A stretch of 64,000 bases of DNA from Streptomyces atratus (GCF_014648655.1 NZ_BMRN01000010.1:186001-250000); one strand, 5' to 3'; positions 8,568 to 16,720 are shown, counted from the stretch's first letter. The notes: generated from the letters alone by a model not told the origin. Made by a program: numbers and translations.

Positions 8568-9509
8568 GTGTCGACTCGCCAGGCGGGAACACCGCCAGCC
8601 AACGGCCGCGCCAGGCTGAGGCCCGAAGAGCGGCTGATGCCGTCTCCCAAGCTGCGGGCGGAGCAGTACCTCCTAGTCACCGTGGCCGCCTGCTCGGCAG
8701 TCAACCCGGTAGGGGCCGAGGAACTGGCAGCGGCGACTGGGGTCTATGCCAAGAACTGCGGACTGGTGCCGGTGTTCATCATGAACACCGGACTGCTCAC
8801 CAAGGGGCACCGGCGAGCAACGTATCTGCCCAGCGAGAAGGGTCGGTACATCGCACGTGCCTTCGCGCGCGGTGAAGCCGAAGGGCTTGGAGCGCTGAGG
8901 ACGAAGTGGAGGGGGCAATGGTTCGCGCGAACAGTCAGAGACCGTTGCCGACACGGCCCCGTCTCCCGTGAGGGCCTGGTGGCCGCCCTCATGGTGGCGG
9001 CCAAAGCCGAGCCTGGGCGCATCAAGCAGGCCCACGTTCTACTCGATCTGATGGTCGCGGTCGGTCTCGTCACGGTGGAGAAGTCCGGCGAGCTGAACTA
9101 TTTCGAGGGCGCCAGTCACACAGACGCCCCGCCCACAGGCGCCCAGAGCACCGACACGCCTCACGAGGCACCGCAGACTGCCAACGAGGACGACGAGCCG
9201 AGTGCAGCCGGGGAACCGTTGCCTCAGGACGAGTGTCAGTCCGGCAGCACCCGACAGCCTGACTCCGAGGGCGTGCAAGACGGTGACGAGCAGTCGCAGA
9301 CGGAGGTACCTCGCCCGCGTACTGAGGCCCCCGGCGGCCAGCCGCCTGGGGGAACGGGCCCCGATCAGGATCTCTTGTCACTTCTGCTGCCACCGGTTCT
9401 GCTGGCGGACTTGACTCATCTGACTTCGGCGGAGGTCCTCGAACTCCACAGTCATCTGACGGCCGTCACGGCCCTCACCGCCAAACTCCGGGGCCATCGC
9501 GTCACCTAG
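8568..9509 (+). CDS. Hypothetical winged-helix-like protein with disordered tail
   Basis: Not recognised by name. Residues about 20-180 look globular: KLRAEQYLLVTVAACSAVNP, EELAAATGVYAKNCGLVP, YLPSEKGRYIARAFARG and VAALMVAAKAEPG, consistent with one or two winged-helix units. Then comes a long acidic Gly/Pro/Gln/Glu-rich linker (about 190-270) and a short Leu-rich helix at the end. GTG 8568 follows an AAAGGA site by about 13 nt; TTG at 8556 is an alternative. The gene is under the inverted repeat at 8484-8523 and ends at a strong terminator, so it is a single-gene regulated unit. Confidence 0.65.
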   Translation: MSTRQAGTPPANGRARLRPEERLMPSPKLRAEQYLLVTVAACSAVNPVGAEELAAATGVYAKNCGLVPVFIMNTGLLTKGHRRATYLPSEKGRYIARAFARGEAEGLGALRTKWRGQWFARTVRDRCRHGPVSREGLVAALMVAAKAEPGRIKQAHVLLDLMVAVGLVTVEKSGELNYFEGASHTDAPPTGAQSTDTPHEAPQTANEDDEPSAAGEPLPQDECQSGSTRQPDSEGVQDGDEQSQTEVPRPRTEAPGGQPPGGTGPDQDLLSLLLPPVLLADLTHLTSAEVLELHSHLTAVTALTAKLRGHRVT

Positions 9510-9527
9510 GCCCCGGGACACAAAAAC

Positions 9528-9573
9528 AGTCCGGCAGCGCCAGCTTCCTTGGCCGGTGCGGCGCTGCCGGACT
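9528..9573 (+). terminator. Strong 14-bp hairpin terminator
   Basis: agtccggcagcgcc (9528-9541) and ggcgctgccggact (9560-9573) pair perfectly around an 18-nt loop, 19 nt after the stop codon at 9509. Confidence 0.8.
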
Positions 9574-9727
9574 CCCACCTCCACCCGACGACCCGCCCGG
9601 CAGCGCCGTGCAGGAAGGGGCTTCGGCATGTCCTCACACAAGGCGAGGAACAACCACCGTAGCGCGATCGATCGCGGGCCCGCCCACGTTCGCGCGAGTT
9701 CCGGCCCTCTTCAGGGGGTGGTCCGGC

Positions 9728-10642
9728 ATGGCTAGGCCCACCATCCGCCGGGTGCTGCTCGAAGTCAGCCGTCAGTGGCTGCAGCAGGCAGCCGACGGCG
9801 ACATGGCCATCGAGACAGTCGACCTCTACATCCAGATCAGTGAACGGTTCGACGTCTTCGCCGACGCCCAGGGTATCCACCGAATGGATGATGTCACCGG
9901 ACAACTGACCGACTCGTTCATGGACGCGCCCGGCCGCGACCGCCACGACGACATCACCCTCGTTCCGAAAGACGGCACACGGCGGCAGCGCCGCTCCGCC
10001 CTCGCCTCCCTCTTCGCGCACGCCCGGGCCCTCGGCATGACCCAGGCCGTGCCCCTGCTCGACTCCCCTCCCATCCCGCGGCCGCCTCGCAGCACAGGCG
10101 CCGAACTGACCGACGCGGAAATCGAGGAACTCCAGTTCCACTCCGAACGCGGCATGCCTGCGACCCGGCATGCTGCCCTGCTGGCCCTGCTGCTGTCAGG
10201 CCTCGGCAGCGCCGAGACCGCTCAGGCGACCCCCGGCGACCTGGACCTCGCACTAGCCACCGTGACCACCGAAGGCAGCACACGCACCACCCCCAGAACC
10301 TGCCCGCTCAGCCCCTGGGCCGTCCGCGCCCTCCGTCTGCGCACCGACTACCTAGCCGAGCACCGGCCGGGCCGGCGCCGCCTCGTCACCAGCGACTCCT
10401 CCACCCCGTACGCGGCGCAGGCCAGCGTCGGTGCTGGCTTCAACGACATCGCACGGCTCTCGGGCCTCGCCACCACCGCCCGCAGGGTCGAACCCCGCGA
10501 CATCACCCGCTACGTCGCCCGCCAGGTGCTGCTGCAGACCGGCCAGATCTCCGAAGTCGCCCGAAGGCTCGGTCTCTCGTCCCTAGACAACGCCGCCGAC
10601 CTCGCCGGACTGGCCTGGAAGATCGGCGGAGATCCGCGATGA
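9728..10642 (+). CDS. Tyrosine-recombinase-like protein lacking catalytic residues
   Basis: From ATG 9728 the protein has 304 residues. The N-terminal half suits a SAM-like core-binding domain. The C-terminal half follows the integrase fold: ATRHAALLALLLSGLGSAET matches the first catalytic block (normally RxxxLLxLLxxTGLRxxEL) but has Gly where the Arg should be. EPRDITRYVARQVLL matches the HxLRH block with Arg for His and Thr for Arg. EVARRLGLSSLDNAADLAG matches the final helix without the Tyr nucleophile. It is therefore probably a DNA-binding accessory protein. Its stop overlaps the transposase start by 4 nt (ATGA), implying coupled translation. Confidence 0.65.
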   Translation: MARPTIRRVLLEVSRQWLQQAADGDMAIETVDLYIQISERFDVFADAQGIHRMDDVTGQLTDSFMDAPGRDRHDDITLVPKDGTRRQRRSALASLFAHARALGMTQAVPLLDSPPIPRPPRSTGAELTDAEIEELQFHSERGMPATRHAALLALLLSGLGSAETAQATPGDLDLALATVTTEGSTRTTPRTCPLSPWAVRALRLRTDYLAEHRPGRRRLVTSDSSTPYAAQASVGAGFNDIARLSGLATTARRVEPRDITRYVARQVLLQTGQISEVARRLGLSSLDNAADLAGLAWKIGGDPR

Positions 10643-12150
10643 CACCCCACAGGGCCACGCGCCCCAAGCGCACGTCCAAGACCACCCGCAAGCCCAAGAA
10701 CACCCCGCCGCCGTACATCTACGGAACGATCCCCGACGACACCTTCGGAGCAAAGAGCGACCCACCAGAACCGCACGGGCCGCAAGCCCCGCACCTGATC
10801 ACCGACCGCCGTTTCGCCTTTCTGATCAACAACCCGGACCTCTACACCGCGGCCGATACCCTGCCCGGGCCCCGACCGGTCGGCCGACCCCCGCACCATC
10901 CCCCCATCATCTACCTGATCTTCCTGTGCTCGATCTCCGTCTTCGGCTCCGCACGCGCGACCGCTGCCCACTTCCAGGACGAGGACTGGTGGAATCGCAT
11001 CCGCTCAGCGATCCGCACACACCTGGGCGACGAGGCCGCAGATGCACTGCGGTCCGCCGGCCCCACCCGCAGCAACTGGAATCACTACTTCCGGCGGTAC
11101 CTCAAGCCCGCTCACGACAAAATCCGTGACATCAGCAGCGACCTGTGGGTCGAACAGGCCCTGGCGCACGGGATGCTCTGCGAAACCACCAAGAGAACCA
11201 GCCGTGTCCGTCCCGAGCGCCAGCAGGTCATCCACGGCGACGCCACCGTCGCAAGGCCCCCCTCCGGGCACTCCAGACACGAGACGCACGACAAAAGGAC
11301 CGGTGAGATCCGCCGGCACCGCGTGGACGAAGACGCCGGCATCTGCGTCGAAGGAGGCGGCAAGCAGGTCTACGGCAACAAGTTCCTCTCCACCGCCGTA
11401 CGCCTGGCCTCCACCCCCCACAGCCGCGTGATCCTCGCCCTGGAATCCATCCGCCACAAATCTGTAAAGGAAGACCCAGACCGCGAATCGGAAGGTGTCG
11501 CCCTGGTCGCCATGGTCAAGCGCATCCTCAAGCGCGCCCGCGGCACCAAGGCCGTCACCTACGACGCCGCCCTACGCGGCAAGCACCGCGCACCCCTCAT
11601 CGCCGAAGGCCTCGTCGTGTTCACCCCACAGCACGACGGGCTCACGCCCCAGTCGCTCCTGCGGTACAAGGACAAGGACTGCACCTGCTCCCACGACCTC
11701 TACATCGCCGAGGGCAGAGTGTGCGAGCGCCGCTTCATCGACGGCAACGAGACGCTCTACACACCTCTGCCCGTCGAAGAACTCGAGTGCCGTGACGGAA
11801 AGAACGGCACCCGCTTCTACCACCGAATCACCATCCCCTGCCCCGCCAAGACACACCACCTCCGGATCCGCGTCGACGAGACCGACGAGGACAGGCAGGT
11901 CGACCCGAAGACGAAGAAGCAGCGCTTCAACCGCACCGAGCATCTCCGCCAGGTACCTCCCCGCACCCCCGCCGGCCGCCGCCTGAAGGGCTTTCGCCAG
12001 GACAGCGAGGCCGTCCACTCCCGCTTCGACCAGGCCTACCCCCATGAGCGAGTCCCGGCATATGGCGCCCGGGGAGCCTTGTTGATCTACCTCGGCTACG
12101 CCTGGCTGAACAACTCGATCACCCGAGCACTCAACGCACTCCACTCCTGA
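10639..12150 (+). CDS. DDE transposase-like protein
   Basis: A 503-residue protein with a transposase layout: basic N-terminus, a helical region (about 85-180), and a DDE core. The likely acidic triad is D201 (VIHGDATVARP), D309 (KAVTYDAALRGKHR) and E457 (RQDSEAVHSRFD). The last block resembles the C1 signature of many IS transposases, followed by GALLIYLGYAWLNNS. A Cys-containing insertion lies between the second and third acid (CTCSHDL ... VCERRF). I cannot place it in a named IS family. It overlaps the upstream recombinase-like gene by 4 nt, so the two form one operon. Confidence 0.7.
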   Translation: MTPHRATRPKRTSKTTRKPKNTPPPYIYGTIPDDTFGAKSDPPEPHGPQAPHLITDRRFAFLINNPDLYTAADTLPGPRPVGRPPHHPPIIYLIFLCSISVFGSARATAAHFQDEDWWNRIRSAIRTHLGDEAADALRSAGPTRSNWNHYFRRYLKPAHDKIRDISSDLWVEQALAHGMLCETTKRTSRVRPERQQVIHGDATVARPPSGHSRHETHDKRTGEIRRHRVDEDAGICVEGGGKQVYGNKFLSTAVRLASTPHSRVILALESIRHKSVKEDPDRESEGVALVAMVKRILKRARGTKAVTYDAALRGKHRAPLIAEGLVVFTPQHDGLTPQSLLRYKDKDCTCSHDLYIAEGRVCERRFIDGNETLYTPLPVEELECRDGKNGTRFYHRITIPCPAKTHHLRIRVDETDEDRQVDPKTKKQRFNRTEHLRQVPPRTPAGRRLKGFRQDSEAVHSRFDQAYPHERVPAYGARGALLIYLGYAWLNNSITRALNALHS

Positions 12151-12286
12151 ACACCCTCCGCAGGCCGCCCCACCCCAGCACCCGGCCCCAGGACAAGATC
12201 CCCAGCCCGCCACACACCCCGTACATCGAGCACGCCACCCGCTACACTGGCGGCGGCGAGCAGACCCTCACAGGTCGATCACCAAC

Positions 12287-12350
12287 CTGTCCAAAACATG
12301 TCAAGAATCGGCTCCATGCATTGCGCCGTTTTAGACACATTTTTGTACAG
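12287..12350. repeat. Imperfect inverted repeat just upstream of tRNA-Arg
   Basis: ctgtccaaaacatgtc (12287-12302) and gacacatttttgtacag (12334-12350) pair imperfectly, about 13 of 17 positions, around a 31-nt core. It is AT-rich against its surroundings, lies between the transposase-like gene and the tRNA, and could be an element end, a recombinase site or the tRNA promoter region. Confidence 0.4.
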
Positions 12351-12356
12351 ATCCCC

Positions 12357-12432
12357 GCCTTCGTAGCTCAGGGGATAGAGCACCGCTCTCCTAAAGCGGG
12401 TGTCGCAGGTTCGAATCCTGCCGGGGGCACCA
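12357..12432 (+). tRNA. tRNA-Arg (anticodon CCT)
   Basis: The cloverleaf is complete. The acceptor is GCCTTCG/CGGGGGC with encoded CCA at 12430-12432. The anticodon stem CCGCT/AGCGG has loop CTCCTAA with CCT at 12390-12392, and the T arm is GCAGG-TTCGAAT-CCTGC. It reads AGG codons. A broken integrase ends 67 nt downstream pointing toward it, the classic arrangement of an element integrated into a tRNA 3' end. Confidence 0.95.
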
Positions 12433-12436
12433 GGGG

Positions 12437-12468
12437 AAAGGCCCGGACCGATCATGGTCCGGGCCTTT
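12437..12468 (+). terminator. tRNA-Arg terminator
   Basis: aaaggcccggacc / ggtccgggccttt form a perfect 13-bp stem with a 6-nt loop, followed by T residues, directly after the tRNA. Confidence 0.85.
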
Positions 12469-12498
12469 TTGACGGCACCATTTGACGGCAGTCGCGCC

Positions 12499-13308
12499 TC
12501 AGGCGTCCGGCAAGCGGCGCTTGAGCAGGCGGTCCATGTGACTGATCGCCTCCCGCTGGGTGTCGTGGACGACGTGGGTGTAGACATCCATCGTGATGCT
12601 GATCTGGCTGTGGCCGAGGATCTCCATGATGACCCTCGGCGCGACGCCGGCCGCCGTCAGCAGCGTGGCGCAGCCGTGCCGGGCATCGTGCAGCCGGACC
12701 ACCCGCAGACCGGCACCGGCAGCGACCCACGTGAACGAGCGGTAGACGTTCCGCGGCTCCACCGGCCGACCGTTCCTCGTCGCGAAGATGTAGCCGCCCT
12801 CGGACCAGACGACGCCCGTATCGGCGAACGTCTCCCGCTGCCTCACCGGTGCCAGCGCAGCGGTGCGACGCACAGGGCGGGCATCGGGACGACCTTGCGG
12901 CGCCGACTCTTGGGGTCGTCGTCGTAGAGCGTGCCCCGGCGACGCTGGGTCTGGTGGCGGACGTGCAGCACCCGGTTGTCCAGGTCCACGTCGGACCAGC
13001 GCAGGCCCACCAGTTCGCCACGCCGGAGGCCCATGCAGATGGCCAGCATGAACGCGGCGTACAGCGGGTCTCGGCGCGCGGCCTCAAGGAAGGACAGGGT
13101 CTTTCAGGGACCACGGGTTGATCTCGCGCTGTTTCACGCGCGGCGGCTCGACCAGTGATGCGACGTTCCGGGCGATCAACTCCTCTCGGACCGCAGCCGT
13201 GAGCGCGGTCCGCAGCACCCGGTGCGCTTCCTTCGCCGTCGCGGCTGTCTGGGCGGTCTGTACCCGGGTGATGAACCGGCGCACGTCGGCGACGCTCAGC
13301 GGCGATCC
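12499..13308 (-). pseudogene. Site-specific tyrosine integrase, truncated and frameshifted
   Basis: Three minus-strand pieces read as one integrase in different frames. The piece 13084-13308 carries LSVADVRRFITRVQTAQ and HRVLRTALTAAVREELI, part of the core-binding domain. The piece 12843-13049 has MLAICMGLRRGELVGLRWSD, the first catalytic block with its Arg. The piece 12499-12873 has VVRLHDARHGCATLLTAAGV (HxxRH), LGHSQISITMDVYTHV with the Tyr nucleophile, and the natural end. Frames change near 12850-12870 and 13050-13085, and about the first 100 residues are missing where the NERD gene begins. It is the decayed integrase of a pSAM2-like element that used the adjacent tRNA-Arg. Confidence 0.85.
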
Positions 13309-13929
13309 CTATCGTGGCAACCAGGTCTCGGGCCGACGAGCCACGTTGAAGATCTGCTCAACCTCGTCCGGGGTGAGCACTGGCGTCAGTCCGGAAAGAA
13401 GCGCGTGCACCTGGGTGCCCTCCACCACGAGGACAGGGGGCGCCGCGTTCTTCACAGAAATCTTTGAAGCGCCCACAACTGCGATGACCGGTCGGACAGA
13501 CACCGAGAATCCACAGCCGGAGGAAAGGGCGCGTGCTGTGCGTCGCGCCTCTCCCTCACTGGTAGCGACGTGCCGGGTGGGGGATCGATTGACGGTGATC
13601 GCACGGTCTCCGTACCAAACAGTCTTACCTTTATGGCGTTTTGAGTTGATCGTGAAGACGCCGGAGGGGCCTATGGCCAAGTGATCGATGTCCGACTTGC
13701 TTGGCCACTGGATGGCGTGCAGGATCCTCCAGCCGTGGCGCCGCAGGGAGTTCAACCGGCGACCCGTTGTGCGCTCTCCGATCAGGCCTAACGCCCAGCT
13801 TCGCCTATCTGGGTCCGGCGACCAGCGGACGAACTGCCGCTTGAGTCTGTTGGGTTCCAGTTCTGCGAGCTTCCGACGTATCGCATCTCCAGGCCTGTTT
13901 GAGGCCAAGTCGCCCTGCGGAAAAGCCAT
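13309..13929 (-). CDS. NERD domain (nuclease-related) protein
   Basis: A protein of about 206 residues. ATG 13929 is chosen because a GGGAGGG site precedes it. The centre carries the NERD signature: RRLNSLRRHGWRILHAIQWP, SDIDHLAIGPSGVFTINSK (the D and K positions of a restriction-endonuclease-like core; family members often have VxDxK), then VWYGDRAITV and EARRTARAL. The C-terminal part (PVIAVVGASKI, PPVLVVEGTQVHALL, VARRPETWLPR) matches Streptomyces NERD proteins. The role is unknown, possibly nucleic-acid processing. Its stop codon lies at the junction with the truncated integrase, so the pair was brought together by rearrangement. Confidence 0.8.
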   Translation of the reverse strand: MAFPQGDLASNRPGDAIRRKLAELEPNRLKRQFVRWSPDPDRRSWALGLIGERTTGRRLNSLRRHGWRILHAIQWPSKSDIDHLAIGPSGVFTINSKRHKGKTVWYGDRAITVNRSPTRHVATSEGEARRTARALSSGCGFSVSVRPVIAVVGASKISVKNAAPPVLVVEGTQVHALLSGLTPVLTPDEVEQIFNVARRPETWLPR

Positions 13930-14017
13930 CCACCCTCCCGGATTCGGTGCCAGAGCACCACACGTTCGCCAACTTGCCAAGACGTCGCATCCGGCCACCG
14001 AGGCGGCTGTTACAGGT

Positions 14018-14130
14018 TTGCAGCCGCCCTATCTCCGCATCGCCGACGAACTCCGGCGGCGGATCGTGGAGCACGTGTGGGAGCCGGGAGACCGCCTGCC
14101 CTCCCGCACCCAGATCGGCCTGGCGGACAT
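14018..14130 (+). pseudogene. GntR-family regulator, N-terminal remnant
   Basis: The translation reads PPYLRIADELRRRIVEHVW followed by EPGDRLPSRTQIG, the first half of a GntR winged helix. The second half of the DNA-binding domain and any effector domain are absent. GntR regulators of this type accompany integrative plasmids, so this is probably debris of such an element. Confidence 0.6.
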
Positions 14131-14997
14131 CGTGGTGCCCGCCGCTCATTGCGAGATCGTCTACGAGATCCCGATCAACCGGTAACTGACGGCATCCGCC
14201 GTAGCTGCGGCTCCCCTCGACCCGCCCGCCAGCTGCCGATTCCATTCGCCAGGATTCGCCACCCCCCACAAGGCGCTCACCAGGCACTTCTAAGTGATCT
14301 ACGTCAGCCGGAGCCTGCGCCAGCCCTCAACGCCACGGTTCGCTACGGGTTTTCGCCATGATTTCGATCATGGTTCTGGTTCGGAGGCTTGATGCTCCTG
14401 GTGACTTGGGGTTTCCTCCTCGTGGAGCCGAAATGCTCCCGCCCTGCGCATAGGGCCTGGCTCCGGGCGACACCCCGAAGCCAGGCCCACATGCGGGGCT
14501 ACAGGCGGGTCCGGCCGAGTAGATCGCGGCCGGGCTCGCTTGCCGCCCAACCAGCCGTCCGGACTACCTCTGGCGCATCACATAAAGTGCTCGACGCACC
14601 CCGCGATGGCAGTGACCGCCGTAAGAATCAGGGCCGCTAACTGAACCCAGTCCGGTAACTGGCTTTGTCTGCGACGCCGTCTCCGCCGTGTCGATCGCTC
14701 CATCTGATCCGATCCCATCTCTCAATGTTCCCAACAGGGTTGGGACCCACCCGATTCAGGCAGGCGTGCGGGAGAGAGAAGCATCGGACCCTCCACAAGT
14801 TAACCGGCGCTCCAGTGGCGCCAGCGGGAGTTCGGGGTGGCGAATGCTGGCGAACGAGCGCACACCAACTTCACTTCCCCCGTGTAGGGGAGGGGCCCTT
14901 GGGCTGACTCCGCCCGTGCCCCACGCGTGCCCCTTCCGCGCCCGATCGGGCGGGAAGCCACGGGGAGACACGGTGACTGGCAGGCAGCGCACAGCAC
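14131..14997. other. Decayed region between GntR remnant and tRNA-Ser scar
   Basis: Nearly 870 bases without a convincing gene on either strand. Given the GntR remnant at one end and the tRNA fragment at the other, it is most likely eroded mobile-element DNA. Confidence 0.4.
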
Positions 14998-15034
14998 AAC
15001 GGCCCCTGACCGTTTCACCTGGTCAGGGGCCGTT
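14998..15034 (-). terminator. Hairpin downstream of the tRNA-Ser fragment
   Basis: aacggcccctgacc / ggtcaggggccgtt pair perfectly over 14 bp around a 9-nt loop. It sits just past the 3' end of the tRNA-Ser fragment on the minus strand and was probably the original tRNA terminator. Confidence 0.7.
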
Positions 15035-15039
15035 CTGCC

Positions 15040-15098
15040 TGGCGGTGGGTGTGGGATTTGAACCCACGGTGACATCGCTGCCACGACGGTTTTCAAGA
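15040..15098 (-). pseudogene. 3' half of a tRNA-Ser (TGA), probable attachment-site scar
   Basis: The minus strand shows an anticodon loop CTTGAAA, a long variable arm (GTGGC/GTCAC pairing) typical of tRNA-Ser, a T arm GTGGG-TTCAAAT-CCCAC, a 3' acceptor strand and encoded CCA (15040-15042). The 5' side of the anticodon stem does not pair and no D arm or 5' acceptor follows, so identity stops at the anticodon loop, the usual crossover point of tRNA-targeting integrases. It cannot be a working tRNA. Confidence 0.75.
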
Positions 15099-15143
15099 TG
15101 GCTGAGGACTTGACTCAGCTCAAGCGCTGATAGCTTCGGGAGC

Positions 15144-15428
15144 GTGATCGTTTACCCGCTTTGGCATGTTGGCCACCAGAACGAGGCCGGCAACAAACAC
15201 TCGACCGTTCATGTCGACGAGTGCGGCGTCTTCATCGACGAGCAGGACGGCGACGACGTGAAACTGCTCGGTATCTACTCGACACGGGAGCGGGCAGAGG
15301 AGCGCATGAAGCGAGCCCAGCTGCTGCCGGGCTTCCGGGACGAGCCGGAGTGCTTCATCCTCGACGGTTACGAACTCGATGAAGACACCTGGACCGAGGG
15401 CTTCGTGCGGATCCCACCAGGCGAATAG
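15144..15428 (+). CDS. Small hypothetical protein (DUF7336-like)
   Basis: A 94-residue protein with GTG start and a GGGAG site upstream. The sequence VYPLWHVGHQNEAGNKHS, DVKLLGIYSTRERAEERMKR, PGFRDEPECFILDGYELDED, WTEGFV matches a small actinobacterial domain of unknown function that I recall as DUF7336-like. No catalytic motif is visible. It lies immediately right of the tRNA-Ser scar, so it may be cargo of the element that used that site. Confidence 0.7.
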   Translation: MIVYPLWHVGHQNEAGNKHSTVHVDECGVFIDEQDGDDVKLLGIYSTRERAEERMKRAQLLPGFRDEPECFILDGYELDEDTWTEGFVRIPPGE

Positions 15429-15448
15429 CGGCAGTGACTGCCGCGAGA

Positions 15449-15471
15449 AGTACAGCAGCAAAGTACAGCAA
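15449..15471 (+). repeat. Direct repeat pair TACAGCA, 13-bp spacing
   Basis: tacagca begins at 15451 and again at 15464, both preceded by aag. A second pair with the same 13-bp spacing lies at 18220/18233. They could be arm-type recombinase sites. Confidence 0.3.
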
Positions 15472-15605
15472 CCCCACCAACCGCAGCCGACCGTCACCAG
15501 CCCCAGATGTCGCCACCTGGCCAGTGCCTCATTCATCCGCCGAACTGCATGGCTTGGCTGCACTCAGGACAGGTTGGGGCATCTGAACCCCCCATCTTCG
15601 ATAGT

Positions 15606-15749
15606 TCTGTCCTGCCGGTACCTCCGCCCTACCTGCTCGCCGTGCACTATCTGCCGAAGCGCGCCATAGGCAGGGACGACACCGACCGGCTGCGTGGCGT
15701 CCTCGATCGCCACATGCCCCACCTCGGCAGGCGTCCGCCCCAGCACTGA
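15606..15749 (+). pseudogene. C-terminal remnant of a YcxB-like protein
   Basis: The frame reads YLLAVHYLPKRAIG then DDTDRLRGVLDRHM, matching the end of the intact neighbour at 15791-16357 (LDVLPKRGVHEAGDLDRLRA). Only the last 40 or so residues remain, which suggests a tandem duplication with loss of the first copy's 5' part. Confidence 0.55.
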
Positions 15750-15790
15750 GGTTCGGTAGGATCCGCGGGTCTTCGTACCGGGGAGGGATC

Positions 15791-16357
15791 ATGGCCGAGG
15801 GCCGCAGCGCCGAAGGCACCGACAACAACACCGGAACCTCTGACGATGTCGTGGACGAGCAGACCGCGGTTCAGCTGGTGTACCGGCCCCAGTCCGCCGA
15901 CACACTGGCCGGCCTGCGGGTCCACGAGCGGATCAAGCGGACCGGGCTACTGCTGAGGGGCGTGTTCCTCGCACTGTGGGGAGGGCAGTGGCTGCTCGCC
16001 ACCGTGGGCCGCGGAAGTATCGACGCGGTCTCGACCGCTCTGTTCTTGTTCGTCGTCCTGGTGGTGTGGGGGTACCCGCGGCTGCAGGCCGCCCAGGTGC
16101 AGCGGATCACCGGATGGCAGGGCGAGTACCGCGCCACCGTGTCTCCGGCCGGGATCACCTGCCGCAGCGACCACAGCACGTTGGTCCAGAAGTGGTCCGT
16201 CTTCCAGGGCTACCGGGAGACGGCAGGTCACTTCGTCCTGCTCAGCCGGGACCCCAACATCATGTGCCTCGATGTCCTGCCCAAGCGGGGCGTGCATGAG
16301 GCCGGGGACCTCGACCGGCTACGGGCCATCCTGGACCAGCACACCACTCGCGTGTGA
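15791..16357 (+). CDS. YcxB-like membrane protein
   Basis: A 188-residue protein. An acidic N-terminus is followed by VQLVYRPQSADTLAGLRVHE, two membrane helices (about 54-70 and 76-95, LLLRGVFLALWGGQWLLA and VSTALFLFVVLVVWGYP), and a C-terminal domain with GITCRSDHSTLVQKWSVFQG and FVLLSRDPNIMCLDVLPKR. This matches YcxB-like family proteins, whose function is unknown. The start follows a GGGGAGGG site. A truncated copy of its C-terminus lies just upstream. Confidence 0.75.
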   Translation: MAEGRSAEGTDNNTGTSDDVVDEQTAVQLVYRPQSADTLAGLRVHERIKRTGLLLRGVFLALWGGQWLLATVGRGSIDAVSTALFLFVVLVVWGYPRLQAAQVQRITGWQGEYRATVSPAGITCRSDHSTLVQKWSVFQGYRETAGHFVLLSRDPNIMCLDVLPKRGVHEAGDLDRLRAILDQHTTRV

Positions 16358-16475
16358 CGCACTCGAAAGGCACCCGGCGCCGGCTGGTCGATCCGGCTGC
16401 GTCCGCTGCCGCATGGCTTTCCACCGCGCCGGGAGGTGTGAAGTTTCCCTGTTGGCAGGGTTACTGACGTTGAAT

Positions 16476-16720
16476 TCATGCTGTCGGTCGGGACGTTCGT
16501 GGATTGATGGTCAGGCCGGTCCCGGCGAGGCAGCCGTCTGTGAGGTGGTTTCGGTACTGGATGTGCCGTAAGCCTCGTCCGATGTGCTGGATGAGGTGCT
16601 CCGGCCTGGTGAAGGCCACGTTGGAGAGCCGGCCTCGCCCGCAGCAGGGACCAGATCCCTTCGACGGTGTTGATGTGGGGCGCCGAAAGGAATCGGTGCC
16701 GGCCGGGAGGGCGGACGCTC
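16476..16720 (-). pseudogene. IS630-type transposase, C-terminal remnant with frameshift
   Basis: The minus strand reads FLSAPHINTVEGIWSLLRA in one frame and then NVAFTRPEHLIQHIGRGLRH and IQYRNHLTDGCLAGTGL in the next. Together these give the end of an IS630-like transposase, including the Glu of the DDE triad (NxVEGIW). The first part of the gene is gone. No intact inverted repeats were found. Confidence 0.65.

Noticed and set aside
12499..13308. Three small independent genes in the integrase region
   Set aside because: Their translations join into a single integrase when frames are changed at two points, so they are parts of one broken gene.
15040..15098. A complete tRNA-Ser gene
   Set aside because: Only the 3' half is present; the D arm, the 5' acceptor strand and the 5' side of the anticodon stem are missing or do not pair.
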